In this document: positions 17,186-25,947 of the stretch, in pieces
Numbering within the stretch: position 1 is the stretch's first letter
Layout: every line of letters begins with the position of its first letter
Source: Anaerolineaceae bacterium
GTDB lineage: Bacteria > Chloroflexota > Anaerolineae > Promineifilales > Promineifilaceae
Reading direction: 5' to 3'
NCBI GenBank assembly: GCA_002699125.1
Contig: PABI01000125.1
Coordinates: 62,001 to 126,000 of the forward strand
Length of the DNA stretch: 64,000 nt
Translations under genes and position numbers: made by a program
The notes under the pieces: model-generated
The model's input: only the letters and a program-made list of their open reading frames with translations
Databases searched by the model: none
Told to the model about the DNA's origin: nothing

Positions 17186-18112
17186 CTACCGCGTGTTCCG
17201 CAGCCAAACGCGCCAGCGACGACGGCGCGGAATACGCCCCAGGCGCTGCACGGCCAGCATGGCGCTGAGTAAAATCAAGCCGCCGCCCGCCAGCTGCAAA
17301 AGCATTAACCGTTCCCCCAAAAACAAAAATGACCACAATATCGCCAAAAGCGTTTCCACCGGCAGCAGCAGCGCATACTGCCCGCTGCCAATAATCTGGA
17401 TGGCGCGAAACATCGCCCACCAGCCAAAAAAGGTGCTCACCACTGAAATCACCAGCAGCATCGCCCACCCCTGCCAGCTTGGCTGCGTCCAGGGCAGTCC
17501 CTGAACCAACCACAGCCCGGTGATCGACAGCCACATTCCGGCCAATACGTAAAGCGTCACCGTGCGCGTGTCGTGGGTGGGCAAAAATCGCTGCACCAGC
17601 GTTATTTCCAGCGTGAAGCCAATAATCCCACCCAACACCAGCAGCACCCCGCCAAAATCCACCTGGCCACCGGGACCAATCAGCAGATAAATCCCCAGCA
17701 ACCCTAATCCCAGGCGAATCCACTGCCGGTAGGTGAACTTTTCACCCAGAAAGGCCAATGTTGCCAGCACAAAAAGCGGGCTCAAGGCAAACAGCATGGT
17801 AGCCACAGAAGCATCCAGGCGCTGCAATGACCAGAAGAACCCGACGGCCCCCAGCCCGTTGACAATGCCCGCCAGGCCGGCCACCCAAAATCCACGCCGG
17901 TCGGTGCGCAGCGCCTCGGGTACGCTGTAGGCCAATGCCAGGGCCAGCAGCAGCGCCGCCAGGCCAAAGCGCAAACTCAAAATTGCCGTGGGATGAAAAC
18001 CACCATCCAGGGCCATCTTGCCCAACGGCGTCACCAGGCTAAACACCACGGTGGAAGCAACAGCCAGGAGCCAGCCAAGCCAGCGGGAAGAATCGAGAAC
18101 CAATTGTTTCAT
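17186..18112 (-). CDS. EamA (drug/metabolite) family transporter
   Basis: The ATG at 18112 is chosen over an upstream in-frame start, because the first 24 codons of the longer frame encode the translated heptamer repeat (IHNSKFTIHNS). The 308-residue protein has ten hydrophobic segments in two EamA halves: SLVTPLGKMAL and LRFGLAALLLAL in the first, GGIIGFTLEITLVQRFL and LLLPVETLLAILWSFLFLGE in the second. The paired LLPVET...FLGE motif is characteristic of the DMT superfamily. It probably exports a small metabolite or amino acid; the substrate is unknown. The C terminus is strongly basic (RRRRWRVWLRNTR). Confidence 0.85.
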   Translation of the reverse strand: MKQLVLDSSRWLGWLLAVASTVVFSLVTPLGKMALDGGFHPTAILSLRFGLAALLLALALAYSVPEALRTDRRGFWVAGLAGIVNGLGAVGFFWSLQRLDASVATMLFALSPLFVLATLAFLGEKFTYRQWIRLGLGLLGIYLLIGPGGQVDFGGVLLVLGGIIGFTLEITLVQRFLPTHDTRTVTLYVLAGMWLSITGLWLVQGLPWTQPSWQGWAMLLVISVVSTFFGWWAMFRAIQIIGSGQYALLLPVETLLAILWSFLFLGERLMLLQLAGGGLILLSAMLAVQRLGRIPRRRRWRVWLRNTR

Positions 18113-18126
18113 AGTAAAGTGGGGAG

Positions 18127-18210
18127 AATTGTGAATTGTGAACTTTGAATTGTGAATTGTGAACGGGAACGATACCTCACTCACAATTAATTATTCACCA
18201 TTCACAATTA
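18127..18210. repeat. AATTGTGAATTGTGAA-type intergenic repeat
   Basis: Interrupted tandem copies of the heptamer GTGAATT/AATTCAC run from 18127 to about 18164, and inverted copies (TTCACAATTA) close the element at 18210. The right part overlaps the stop codon of the alcohol dehydrogenase gene (TAA at 18208-18210). It is AT-rich compared with its surroundings. Confidence 0.7.
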
Positions 18211-19395
18211 GTAAGTTTCTCTGTACAGCGCCTCCATCTGGTCGCGGGTAATGGCGCGAGGGTTGGTGGTCCAATTGAGGTCGATGATGGCGTTGTCGGC
18301 CAGCTCGGGGATCATCGCTTCGGTGACGCCGACATCACGCAGGCGCAGCGGCAGGTCGATGTCGATCATTAGCTGGCGTACGGCCGTCACCCCCCTCTCT
18401 GCTTCCTGCCGCACCGACCCTGGCACCGGAATTGGGTCCAACGCCTGGGCAACTTGGGCATACCGCGCCAATGCACCGGGCAGACTGAACTGCATCTGCG
18501 CCGGCAGCATCAGGGCACAGGCCAACCCGTGATGCACGTGGGCAATCCCCGAAAGCTGGTGCGCCAATGAGTGGGTCGCCCCCAACCAGCGGGAGCTAAT
18601 GGCAATGCCGCCCAGCATCGAGGCCAGCATCATCTCTTCGCGCGCCTGTTGGTGGCCGGGCTGGGCTACCGCCAGCCGCAAAAAACGGCCGATCCGCCCA
18701 ATGCCATCCAAAATAGGTGCATCCAGGGCAATGGGGGCGGTGTTGGTAGAAACATAGGCTTCGATGAGGTGCGTCAGGGCGTCCATGCCGGTGGCCGCCG
18801 TGAGGTGCGGCGGCAACGTCAGCGTCATGGCCGGGTCGATGAGGGCGACGGTAGGTGTGGTTGCCGGACCACCCATGCCCATCTTCAGCTTGCGCACCTC
18901 GTCGGTGATGACGCCCCAGGGAGTGACTTCGGCCCCGGTGCCGGCGGTGGTGGGGATGGCGATCATCGGCGGCATTTGCGGCACGGTGGGCAACGGCCGT
19001 ACCGCATCCCCGAGCAGCAGCGCATATTCAGCACATCTAGCTTCCACCGGACCACCCGCCAAAATGCGCACCGCCTTGGCAGCGTCGATGGGGCTGCCAC
19101 CGCCCAACGCAATGATCAATTCGGAGCCACTTTCCTTAAATTGGGCGGCGGCGCTGTCAACGGCCGTTGTCGTAGGATTCGGCGGCGTTTGGTCAAACAG
19201 CTCAACTTCTAGCCCGGCAGCGACCAGAGAGTCCAGCACGGGTTGGAGCAAACCTGCGGCGACAATTCCGGCATCGGTCACCACAAAAACTTTCTTTGTG
19301 GCACCTAAATTTTTCGCTTCTGCACCGACCAGATTGGCAGCACCGTAACCAAACTGCGTTTGTCCGGGCCAATAGTACGTTGCCACTGCTGTCAT
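18208..19395 (-). CDS. Iron-containing alcohol dehydrogenase
   Basis: The 395-residue group III dehydrogenase reduces an aldehyde or oxidises an alcohol with NAD(P) using a bound metal, usually Fe2+. The N-terminal half has the dinucleotide motif GGGSPIDAAKA (98-108) and PTTAGTGAEVT (148-158). The helical half carries the expected metal ligands Asp205 and His209 (GMDALTH), His279 (THSLAHQLSG) and His289 (HVHHGLA). The start is supported by AGGAGAAAG just upstream. It is monocistronic between two repeat elements. The substrate class (short-chain alcohol, lactaldehyde or 1,3-propanediol) is not resolved. Confidence 0.92.
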   Translation of the reverse strand: MTAVATYYWPGQTQFGYGAANLVGAEAKNLGATKKVFVVTDAGIVAAGLLQPVLDSLVAAGLEVELFDQTPPNPTTTAVDSAAAQFKESGSELIIALGGGSPIDAAKAVRILAGGPVEARCAEYALLLGDAVRPLPTVPQMPPMIAIPTTAGTGAEVTPWGVITDEVRKLKMGMGGPATTPTVALIDPAMTLTLPPHLTAATGMDALTHLIEAYVSTNTAPIALDAPILDGIGRIGRFLRLAVAQPGHQQAREEMMLASMLGGIAISSRWLGATHSLAHQLSGIAHVHHGLACALMLPAQMQFSLPGALARYAQVAQALDPIPVPGSVRQEAERGVTAVRQLMIDIDLPLRLRDVGVTEAMIPELADNAIIDLNWTTNPRAITRDQMEALYRETY

Positions 19396-19417
19396 TTCTT
19401 TCTCCTAAGTTAATGGG

Positions 19418-19467
19418 ACGCTGATCAGCCTGATTTACCTGATCAGGGTTATCAGGCAAATCAGCGT
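19418..19467. repeat. Nested ATCAG inverted repeat
   Basis: The outer arms are ACGCTGAT (19418-19425) and ATCAGCGT (19460-19467). Inside are CCTGAT/ATCAGG and a central CTGATCAG, so the element folds into one long interrupted hairpin. It lies just upstream of the alcohol dehydrogenase ribosome-binding site. Confidence 0.75.
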
Positions 19468-19559
19468 TCTATTTCACTCATTGTGGTGCCCTTGAGCGCA
19501 AATTCTCTACCGTTAAACATGATAAGAATAGCCGTCGTGATTTTTATCTGTTACCTGTT

Positions 19560-20075
19560 TTATTCGCGGACGTAGATGATGAACGGCCGTTTGCTATAAA
19601 GTGAGAGAAAGTGCTGCATCGGGACAAAATTGTGCCGCTCCCACACCTTTTGCGCCCGGCGGTTAAACTCGGCAATGGTGACGCGCAGTTGGGGTTGCTT
19701 GAAATTCGCTAGAGCAAAATCAATCGCTGCTCCAGCAAACGTGTAGCCCAAACCGCGCCCCGTGTATTGCGGATGGACGCCCATGCCAATGTCCACCGCC
19801 GGATTGCGATAATCGCCGCCCGCCACCTGGCCATCTGAGCCAAAGCTGCAAAAACCGGCCAGTTCACCAGTTGGCTGGCGCAGCATTGCTTGAAAATGGT
19901 ATTGTGGCCGCAAAAAGTAATCGATTGCTTCGGCCAGCTCAATGGCATCGTCCAGACCGCTGCCCATGTTGTAAATATCGTACGGTGACTCGTAGCGCCA
20001 GGTAATGATGTACCGCACGTCGTCGGCGGTGATGGGGCGCAGTAAAAGCTGCCACGTCTGCAATGGGCTAGACAT
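19560..20075 (-). CDS. GNAT family N-acetyltransferase
   Basis: The start is placed at ATG 20075 (MSSPLQTWQLLLRPITADDV), because the longer frame merely reads the end of the upstream gene. The 171-residue product has the typical opening LLRPITADD, the acceptor-side YRNPAVDIGMGVHP, the acetyl-CoA loop YTGRGLGYTF and NRRAQKVWERHNFV at the end. GNAT enzymes acetylate an amine with acetyl-CoA. Its start overlaps the end of the phosphotransferase-like gene by eight bases, so the pair is probably co-translated. A link to resistance or to a modified small molecule is possible but not shown. Confidence 0.85.
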   Translation of the reverse strand: MSSPLQTWQLLLRPITADDVRYIITWRYESPYDIYNMGSGLDDAIELAEAIDYFLRPQYHFQAMLRQPTGELAGFCSFGSDGQVAGGDYRNPAVDIGMGVHPQYTGRGLGYTFAGAAIDFALANFKQPQLRVTIAEFNRRAQKVWERHNFVPMQHFLSLYSKRPFIIYVRE

Positions 20076-20934
20076 ACGCCTCCAGGCCACGCTGGAACGC
20101 CTGCTCATCTCCGTTTTCGATGCCGTACAGCGCTTCAATCAGAGCAAAGGTGCCTTTGTAAAAACGGACGCGCGGCCAGAAATCGTGAACCGCTGGGTAA
20201 TGTTTGGCAACTTCCTGCACAAACGATTCTCCGTATGTCAACAGCCCGGCCACGTCAAACGCCGGATCGCCCAGGATGGTGAAGCCAAAGTCGATGATGC
20301 CGCTCATTTGCTGCGTGTCGGGATTGTGCAGCAGGTTGCCCGTGCCAAAATCTCCGTGGCGCAGCACCGGTTCAAACTGGTATTGGCTGGGATCATTCAG
20401 CACGCTTTCAAAGTGGTGGGCCACACTTTTGCAGGCGTCCAGCCGCATGTAGGGGAATAGTTTGGTTTGGATACGGCCGTACACATCCCACCACTCTTCT
20501 TCGGTATCGCTCACCGGTAATGGCTCAGCAATCAGGTCGCGAATAGGCACGGCGTGCAGCGCCTGCAAAAAATGGGCAATCTGGGTGGCAACGGCCGTTT
20601 TGTCGCTAATTTTAGCAAAGGCTTTAGGCATCAATGGCTCGCCGGGAACGAGCTTGTAGCCCATAAACGCCTGACCGACCGCTGGGTTTTGGAACTGAAC
20701 GTAAACTGGGTTAGGTACCGGCAAGGGAAGATAGGATTGAACGGCCGTTAATATTTTCGTCTCCAAGGCCAGCTGCTCGACGCCGCCTTCAAAACGGGGG
20801 AAACGAAAAACAATGGCATCATTCACCAGCAGGACGTGGTTGTATTGGCCTTCCTGGTTGAAGACGGCCGTTTCCACCACAAAGTCCGGGTAGGCAGCCT
20901 GAATAGCGTCGATGAATGGTTGTGTGCCGTCCAT
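20068..20934 (-). CDS. Aminoglycoside phosphotransferase (APH) family protein
   Basis: The ATG at 20934 (MDGTQPFIDAIQAAYP) fits the family length (288 residues) better than the extended frame. It has the kinase-like APH fold: an N-terminal lobe with HVLLVNDAIVFRFPR (nucleotide-binding Arg/Lys strand) and the catalytic loop VLRHGDFGTGNLL (HxDxxxxN). The metal-binding GIIDFGFTILGDPAFD follows. Family members phosphorylate small molecules such as aminoglycosides, homoserine or choline; which one is unknown. It overlaps the following acetyltransferase gene. An inverted repeat at 20988-21049 lies directly upstream. Confidence 0.85.
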   Translation of the reverse strand: MDGTQPFIDAIQAAYPDFVVETAVFNQEGQYNHVLLVNDAIVFRFPRFEGGVEQLALETKILTAVQSYLPLPVPNPVYVQFQNPAVGQAFMGYKLVPGEPLMPKAFAKISDKTAVATQIAHFLQALHAVPIRDLIAEPLPVSDTEEEWWDVYGRIQTKLFPYMRLDACKSVAHHFESVLNDPSQYQFEPVLRHGDFGTGNLLHNPDTQQMSGIIDFGFTILGDPAFDVAGLLTYGESFVQEVAKHYPAVHDFWPRVRFYKGTFALIEALYGIENGDEQAFQRGLEAYV

Positions 20935-20987
20935 AAGGGCACAAGTTTGCCACGAGTTTGTAATTGTGCAATGGGAGATTCTGGCGC

Positions 20988-21049
20988 AGGACTGGCAGTC
21001 CTGCAAGGTTATTTCGGTGTTCAAGAAACCGTTTAGGACTGCCAGTCCT
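20988..21049. repeat. Paired AGGACTG(G/C)CAGTCCT repeats
   Basis: AGGACTGGCAGTCCT (20988-21002) and AGGACTGCCAGTCCT (21035-21049) are each near-palindromic and also complementary to each other, separated by 32 bases. The element lies between the receiver protein gene and the APH-family gene. Confidence 0.8.
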
Positions 21050-21063
21050 TGTACGAAAGTTGG

Positions 21064-21438
21064 CTAAGATGAAGGATTTGAAGACGGCCGTAAACGGCCT
21101 GCCAAATGGCGCAGCTGGACAAAACTAATCGGTTTCAACAGCACAAAGTCCACTTCCGGGCGCAGCGTTTCGGCCAGCCAGGCATCGGCAGTGGTGAGCA
21201 TGATAACGCTGTTTTGTAGATGGGCTTCCTGCCGAATGGCAGCCAGCACGTCACTGCCGGAAATATGGGGCAGATGCAGATCAAGCAAAATCAAAGTCGG
21301 GGTGATGGATGGCAGTAAGTCCAGGGCGGAACGGCCGTCCACAGCCACAACTGCCTCGAACCCGGCCGCTTTCACGGCTTCCGAAAATATTTCGGCCAGC
21401 TTGTCATCATCTTCTACAATTAACGCAATTGGCTGCAC
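21064..21438 (-). CDS. Receiver-only response regulator
   Basis: The 124-residue single CheY-like domain has the acidic pocket EDDDK (9-13), phospho-acceptor Asp53 in ILLDLHLP, the switch residue in MLTTADAW and Lys102 in VLLKPIS. It has no output domain, so it acts by protein contact or as a phosphate shuttle. It starts with GTG at 21438, which shares one base with the TAG stop of the kinase gene. The pair is translationally coupled, and the kinase is the obvious phospho-donor. Confidence 0.92.
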   Translation of the reverse strand: MQPIALIVEDDDKLAEIFSEAVKAAGFEAVVAVDGRSALDLLPSITPTLILLDLHLPHISGSDVLAAIRQEAHLQNSVIMLTTADAWLAETLRPEVDFVLLKPISFVQLRHLAGRLRPSSNPSS

Positions 21439-23240
21439 TATCCCACAAACTCCGGAACGGGTTCCAATGGCAGCGTCACCACAAAAGTTGTGCCTTTGCC
21501 TTCGCTGCTGTGCAGCTGCACGTGGCCACCCATCATAGTAGTCAACTGCTTCACAATGGACAAGCCAAGGCCAGAACCCAGCTTTTGCTTGCTGCTAGAC
21601 AGTTGCCAAAACGGTTCAAAAATCTTCGCCTGCGCAGATTCAGGTATGCCAATGCCCGTGTCTGTGACCTGGATAACCCATTTGTCTGCACCAGAGAGAA
21701 AGATTTTAACATCAACATCCCCTTCCTCGGTAAATTTAATGCTGTTTCCCAGCAGATTCGTCAAAATCTGGCGCAGCCAGTAGCGGTCTGCATAAATTTG
21801 GGTAGGCATCTCTGGGGCAATGGCGCTGTGCAGCGTCAGCCCTTTGGCATCAGCCAACACTTTTAGCGACCCTTCCACCTCAATAATCAGGTCCAGCAAA
21901 GCAACTGGCTGGGGGTTCAGCTTCAATTTGCCTGCTTCAATGTGCGCCTGATCCAGCATGTTGTTCACAAAATTGAGCAAATGGCCCACGCTGTCGATGA
22001 TTTGGGCTGCGGCTTCGTGCTGCCGGGCAGAAATACCGCCATAAACACCGGCCTGAAGCATCTCACTGTAGCCCAAAATGGCGTTCAGCGGCGTGCGTAG
22101 ATCATGGCTGACGTTGGCCAACAGCTGCGTTTTCATACGCGAGGCAGCCAGGGCCTCATCGCGCGCTTGCAACAGCGCCTGTTCCTGCCGCTTGCGCTGG
22201 CGAATATCACGCACAATGCCCTGCAAAACGCGCTCGCCTTGCAGCTCAAACATGGTTACCGACACTTCGGCGGGCATCAGATCACCCGCTTTGGTGAGGA
22301 AGTCGATCTCAAATTGAGCCACGCCTTCTTGCAGAAGCTGGGCGGTACGCTGCTTCATTTGTTCCTGTGAATCGGCAGGATGCAGCTGATCCAGATTCAT
22401 GCTCATCAGCTCTTGCCGGGTGTAGCCTAACATTTGCTCAATTCGGGCATTGATGTCCTGGATACGGCCGTGCCAATCCAGCAAAAAGATACCATCACCT
22501 GACTGATGAAACAGGTTGCTATACTTTTGTTCGCTCTCTCGCACGCTCTGCTCGCTGCGCCGCACCGCCTCATACTGTTCCTGGGCAATGTTAAACGTCC
22601 GCTGGCCAACAACCAGCAAAAAGCCAAACAAAACCCCTAACAGCAGGATAACACCGGCCATAACCAAGCCCTGCACCTGATTAGTCCGCACTACCAGTGG
22701 CGTAACGTCGTCATACACTTCAAACACGCCTACAATTTGGCCATCGTCATAAATGGGCACATAGCTGGAGAACACATCCCGGTCCTCAATCGTTTGCTCA
22801 AAGGCACTGAACGTATCTCGATGGGTCAATTCGCTGGCAACTTCACCCTGGCTGGCGGCCAAATATCCGGCATTGTCCAGCTTATTTTCCCCAATCTGGG
22901 CAAGCTCCGTAGAAAATACGGTGAGGCCCGCCAAGTTATATACTTTTACTTTTACAACAGAGAGGTCGGCAAGCTGCGCTGTGACCAGCTCAAATAATTG
23001 CGGAAGGCGCGGGTCTTGCTGTAATTCTTCCGGTGTGAGGTTAATGGAATCTTCTACCAGGGGGGCAAACACGGGCCAAAGCGAATTAGAAAAAGCCTGG
23101 GTAAGCGCCACGTTTTTGCTTTCGGCCAATTCTTCCAGGTTGGTCCGCACCATCTGGCGCACAAAAACGGCAAGGGCCACAGCGATAATAACGAATGCGA
23201 TTAAACTGGAGAAAAAAAAGGTGCGCCGAATTTTTATCAT
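21438..23240 (-). CDS. Membrane-bound PAS sensor histidine kinase
   Basis: The 600-residue kinase has membrane helix 1 at about residues 9-28 and an extracytoplasmic sensor region of about 155 residues resembling a double-PAS/Cache fold (with YVPIYDDGQIVGVFEVYDD). Membrane helix 2 lies at about 190-212. A PAS domain (about 240-355, SGDGIFLLDWHGRIQDIN), a HisKA helix with His379 in ANVSHDLRTPLN, and a HATPase domain with NLLGNSIKFTEEG, DTGIGIP and GSGLGLSIVK follow. It autophosphorylates and hands phosphate to the adjacent receiver protein. The ligand is unknown. Confidence 0.95.
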   Translation of the reverse strand: MIKIRRTFFFSSLIAFVIIAVALAVFVRQMVRTNLEELAESKNVALTQAFSNSLWPVFAPLVEDSINLTPEELQQDPRLPQLFELVTAQLADLSVVKVKVYNLAGLTVFSTELAQIGENKLDNAGYLAASQGEVASELTHRDTFSAFEQTIEDRDVFSSYVPIYDDGQIVGVFEVYDDVTPLVVRTNQVQGLVMAGVILLLGVLFGFLLVVGQRTFNIAQEQYEAVRRSEQSVRESEQKYSNLFHQSGDGIFLLDWHGRIQDINARIEQMLGYTRQELMSMNLDQLHPADSQEQMKQRTAQLLQEGVAQFEIDFLTKAGDLMPAEVSVTMFELQGERVLQGIVRDIRQRKRQEQALLQARDEALAASRMKTQLLANVSHDLRTPLNAILGYSEMLQAGVYGGISARQHEAAAQIIDSVGHLLNFVNNMLDQAHIEAGKLKLNPQPVALLDLIIEVEGSLKVLADAKGLTLHSAIAPEMPTQIYADRYWLRQILTNLLGNSIKFTEEGDVDVKIFLSGADKWVIQVTDTGIGIPESAQAKIFEPFWQLSSSKQKLGSGLGLSIVKQLTTMMGGHVQLHSSEGKGTTFVVTLPLEPVPEFVG

Positions 23241-23345
23241 ATTTGTTCCCTGCCAGGTCGGGTAAATCTCTGGCCCTTATTTTAGCAGGAGAACTCCTTT
23301 TTTTTATGCAAATTGTGTGAATTGTAGTGGTACAGATGGCCTAAT

Positions 23346-24596
23346 TCAATCACCCAGATGGGGCACCGGCGACAGATCCTCGGCAGGCAGGCGGGTAAAG
23401 GCGAGGAGTGCTACCATTAAAAAGACAACGGCCGTTGCCACAAACGTCGCCCGCAAATCAAACCAGTAAGCAATGACCGAACCCACCAGTGGTGCCGCCG
23501 CCCTGGCCCCAGCCACAATCGAGTTGTCGATGCCGTAGACGCTGCCTTCTTCGCCCGGCTCGGTATAGCGGGCCAGCAGGGCGCTGATCGTCGGGATGAC
23601 ACCGCCAGCGGCGGCCCCGGTGAGCGCCTGCAACACAAGCAGCTGCCACGCTTCGGTAACCAGGCTTTGCGGCAAGAAGAGTACGCCAGCCACCAGGGCG
23701 CTCCATTTAAGCACCTTGCCATGCCCAATGCGATCACCGAGGCGGCCGAGGTAAACGGCCGTAATCGTTCCCGCCCCCGCCGCCACGGCAATCACCAAAC
23801 CGGTAATGGTGTTGAGATGGCTGGTATCTACCAGCAGCGTCGCGATGAACAAGGGGGCAAACGGCGTCAGCAGCACCCGGCCCAGGTAGGCCAAAAAGCG
23901 CAGCGTGTAGGCCAGGATCACGCCATCGGCCTGGAAAACGTGCTGCCAATCGGCCAAAAAGCTGCGTTTAACCGTCGCTGATTCCGGCCGGGGCGTAAAT
24001 CGTTCCTCCACGCCAAAAAAGACCAGCACGCCGCCAACCAGCAGCAGCACGGAGGTCAAAATAAAGGTGAGTTGGTAGCCAAAAGCATCGGCCAGCACGC
24101 CGCCAATCAGTGGACCGATGGCAATGCCGGTGGTCTGGCCCATCAGCAGCAGCCCCATGGCGTAGCCGCTGCGCTGGCGCGGCGCGACGGAGGCCACCAG
24201 GGCGTTAGACGCCGCCACGGTACCGGTAATCATCCCTTGCAGCGCGCGCAGCAACACCAGCTCTTCGCCAGTGCGCACAAAGCCCATCATCAGCATGATA
24301 ATCGCGCCGCCAAACATGGCCCGCTGCACCATGAGTTTACGGCCGTACCGATCCGCCACCGCCCCCCAAATGGGCGACGCAATCATCATCGTCAGAGCCT
24401 GGGCCGAAAAAACGGCTCCGGCCAGAAATTCCACGCTCAGCGAGGTGCTGCTGCCCAGTTCGGCAACGTACAGCGACAAAAAGGGAAAGATGACGGAAAA
24501 GCCAACGGCCGTTAGCAGCTGGGCCACAAACATAATGTACAAGGTGCGCTGCCAATCTTCAACGGCGCGTAATTTTTGCAGAAGTCGTGAAAACAT
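23346..24596 (-). CDS. MFS multidrug-type transporter
   Basis: The ATG at 24596 is used in place of a TTG ten codons upstream. The 416-residue protein has 12 hydrophobic segments in two halves, the MFS motif A GAVADRYGRK after segment 2 and a weaker copy GRLGDRIGHGK between segments 8 and 9. AIGPLIGGVLADAFG resembles motif C of drug/H+ antiporters (TetA/MdtG-like DHA1 group). It probably exports a hydrophobic compound using the proton gradient. It is not obviously in an operon. An inverted repeat sits directly upstream at 24639-24673. Confidence 0.88.
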   Translation of the reverse strand: MFSRLLQKLRAVEDWQRTLYIMFVAQLLTAVGFSVIFPFLSLYVAELGSSTSLSVEFLAGAVFSAQALTMMIASPIWGAVADRYGRKLMVQRAMFGGAIIMLMMGFVRTGEELVLLRALQGMITGTVAASNALVASVAPRQRSGYAMGLLLMGQTTGIAIGPLIGGVLADAFGYQLTFILTSVLLLVGGVLVFFGVEERFTPRPESATVKRSFLADWQHVFQADGVILAYTLRFLAYLGRVLLTPFAPLFIATLLVDTSHLNTITGLVIAVAAGAGTITAVYLGRLGDRIGHGKVLKWSALVAGVLFLPQSLVTEAWQLLVLQALTGAAAGGVIPTISALLARYTEPGEEGSVYGIDNSIVAGARAAAPLVGSVIAYWFDLRATFVATAVVFLMVALLAFTRLPAEDLSPVPHLGD

Positions 24597-24638
24597 AAAA
24601 ATTTGCTCGATTAAAAAAGTAATCAATCAACAGATTAC

Positions 24639-24673
24639 GCAGATTGAATTGATTATTAATTCGTTCAATCTGC
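24639..24673. repeat. GCAGATTGAA inverted repeat
   Basis: GCAGATTGAA (24639-24648) and TTCAATCTGC (24664-24673) are perfect 10-bp arms around an AT-rich 15-base loop. A partial extra copy (CAGATTACGC) lies immediately left. It lies between the DUF3048 gene stop and the MFS gene start. Confidence 0.75.
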
Positions 24674-24714
24674 AAAATCTTTGATATTTTTCTCAGCTAA
24701 AAAGTTTATCGTTC

Positions 24715-25935
24715 TTAGGGCTGAATGGTAACGGGATTTTCGTAATAGTGGGGCAGTACCTGGAACCAGCTGTTGCCAATTTGCAGCGGCACGGCGTTGC
24801 CGTCGGCATCGACGAAAGTGAACATGTCGCTGCGATTTTCACGCAGCCAGGTGGCCGGATACTGCTTACCATCGCGCAAAATGATGGCGCTCCCCTGCCC
24901 CCAAACCTGAATTTCCAGCGGCCAATCGGAGCAAACGCCGTTGCTGTGAGTAAGGCAAATTGATTGATCTCGTTCGTGAACGGCCGTTAACAAAATCACG
25001 TTGGCTGCACTGATCTGCTCCCCCGTGTTGGCATCAATCGTTGGCTCCCCATCGGCCGACCGCCAGTAACGGCCGTTGGCCGGATCATACACCCACGACA
25101 CCAACGTGTAGGTATCGTAAGCCACCTCGATGCGGTTGGCGACGGCCCCGGCTTGCGGCGGCAGGCTGCTAAACGTCAGCCACGATGTAAATTCCGGCGG
25201 GCGATCTTCCTCATGGGCCGCAATGGCCTGCCATAAGCCAGATGGATCGGCGTGCAGGGTATGCTCCCACGGTTTATCTTCGTCCGTGCGATAAAAACCG
25301 GTTTCGTGAGAGCGCAAAATGCGGTCACCAATATCGGAGCCGTGCAGCCGCTGCGACACAATCGGATGTGCGCCGGACATTGCCAAGGCGGCATCGTACA
25401 TGGCCGGCAGTTCCTTGTCGATGAGCCGGGCGCTGCGCACCGGACCAATGTCTGGCGGGGTTTGGCTGTAAAAAATCGCGGTGAAGCGGGTGATGTCCGC
25501 CTCTGTGACGTGCTCAAACACCAAATCTGCCTGGCTTAAACCATTTTGGGGCCGGGCATACTGCGGCGGACTGTTGGAGACCTTGATGGCCAACGGCCGT
25601 CGCAGCAAATTGTCCGGTTCCGCCACCACTTCTCCGGTTAATGGATTGCGCTCCGTGCCAAAATCGTCAGGGCTGGACAGAATCAGAGCAACAAGCGGTG
25701 TTGGCTCTACGGTGGGAACGGCCGTTACTGTGGGAAACGGTGTAGCCGTAACGGCAATCTCAGCTGTTGGTTCTGAGGTAAAGGTTGGCATAATCGTTGG
25801 ACTATTCGCCGTCGCTTCCAGCGTAATCGCCGGGACTAACGTCGGCAAAGCGTCTGACTCACCACAGGCAACCAACAAGGTCATGAAAGCAATAATTCCC
25901 AAGCAGAAAAGTGCGCGCCACATTTTATTAAACAT
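24715..25935 (-). CDS. DUF3048 domain lipoprotein
   Basis: The 406-residue protein starts with a lipoprotein signal (CLGIIAFMTLLVAC, Cys24), followed by a Thr/Pro-rich spacer to about residue 80. The DUF3048 (YerB-like) domain is recognisable from NPLTGEVV, RPLAIKVSNSP, GLSQADLVFEHVTEA, ITRFTAIFYS and IGPVRSARLID. The C-terminal DUF3048 half carries GSAIILRDGKQYPATWLREN. The molecular function of the family is unknown; it is extracytoplasmic and widespread in Gram-positive bacteria and Chloroflexota. A TACAAT box six bases before the ATG suggests a leaderless mRNA. Confidence 0.88.
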   Translation of the reverse strand: MFNKMWRALFCLGIIAFMTLLVACGESDALPTLVPAITLEATANSPTIMPTFTSEPTAEIAVTATPFPTVTAVPTVEPTPLVALILSSPDDFGTERNPLTGEVVAEPDNLLRRPLAIKVSNSPPQYARPQNGLSQADLVFEHVTEADITRFTAIFYSQTPPDIGPVRSARLIDKELPAMYDAALAMSGAHPIVSQRLHGSDIGDRILRSHETGFYRTDEDKPWEHTLHADPSGLWQAIAAHEEDRPPEFTSWLTFSSLPPQAGAVANRIEVAYDTYTLVSWVYDPANGRYWRSADGEPTIDANTGEQISAANVILLTAVHERDQSICLTHSNGVCSDWPLEIQVWGQGSAIILRDGKQYPATWLRENRSDMFTFVDADGNAVPLQIGNSWFQVLPHYYENPVTIQP

Positions 25936-25947
25936 CGCTTTATTGTA
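25936..25947 (-). promoter_or_regulatory. -10 box placed for a leaderless DUF3048 transcript
   Basis: On the minus strand TACAAT (25947-25942) ends six bases before the ATG at 25935, and there is no ribosome-binding site between them. The -35 region is poor (GCGTCG at 17 bp), so the assignment is tentative. Confidence 0.45.

Noticed and set aside
23284..23304. GGAG-AA-CTCC followed by eight T, a possible terminator
   Set aside because: The loop is only two bases, and the T run faces the plus strand where no gene ends, so it is probably chance.
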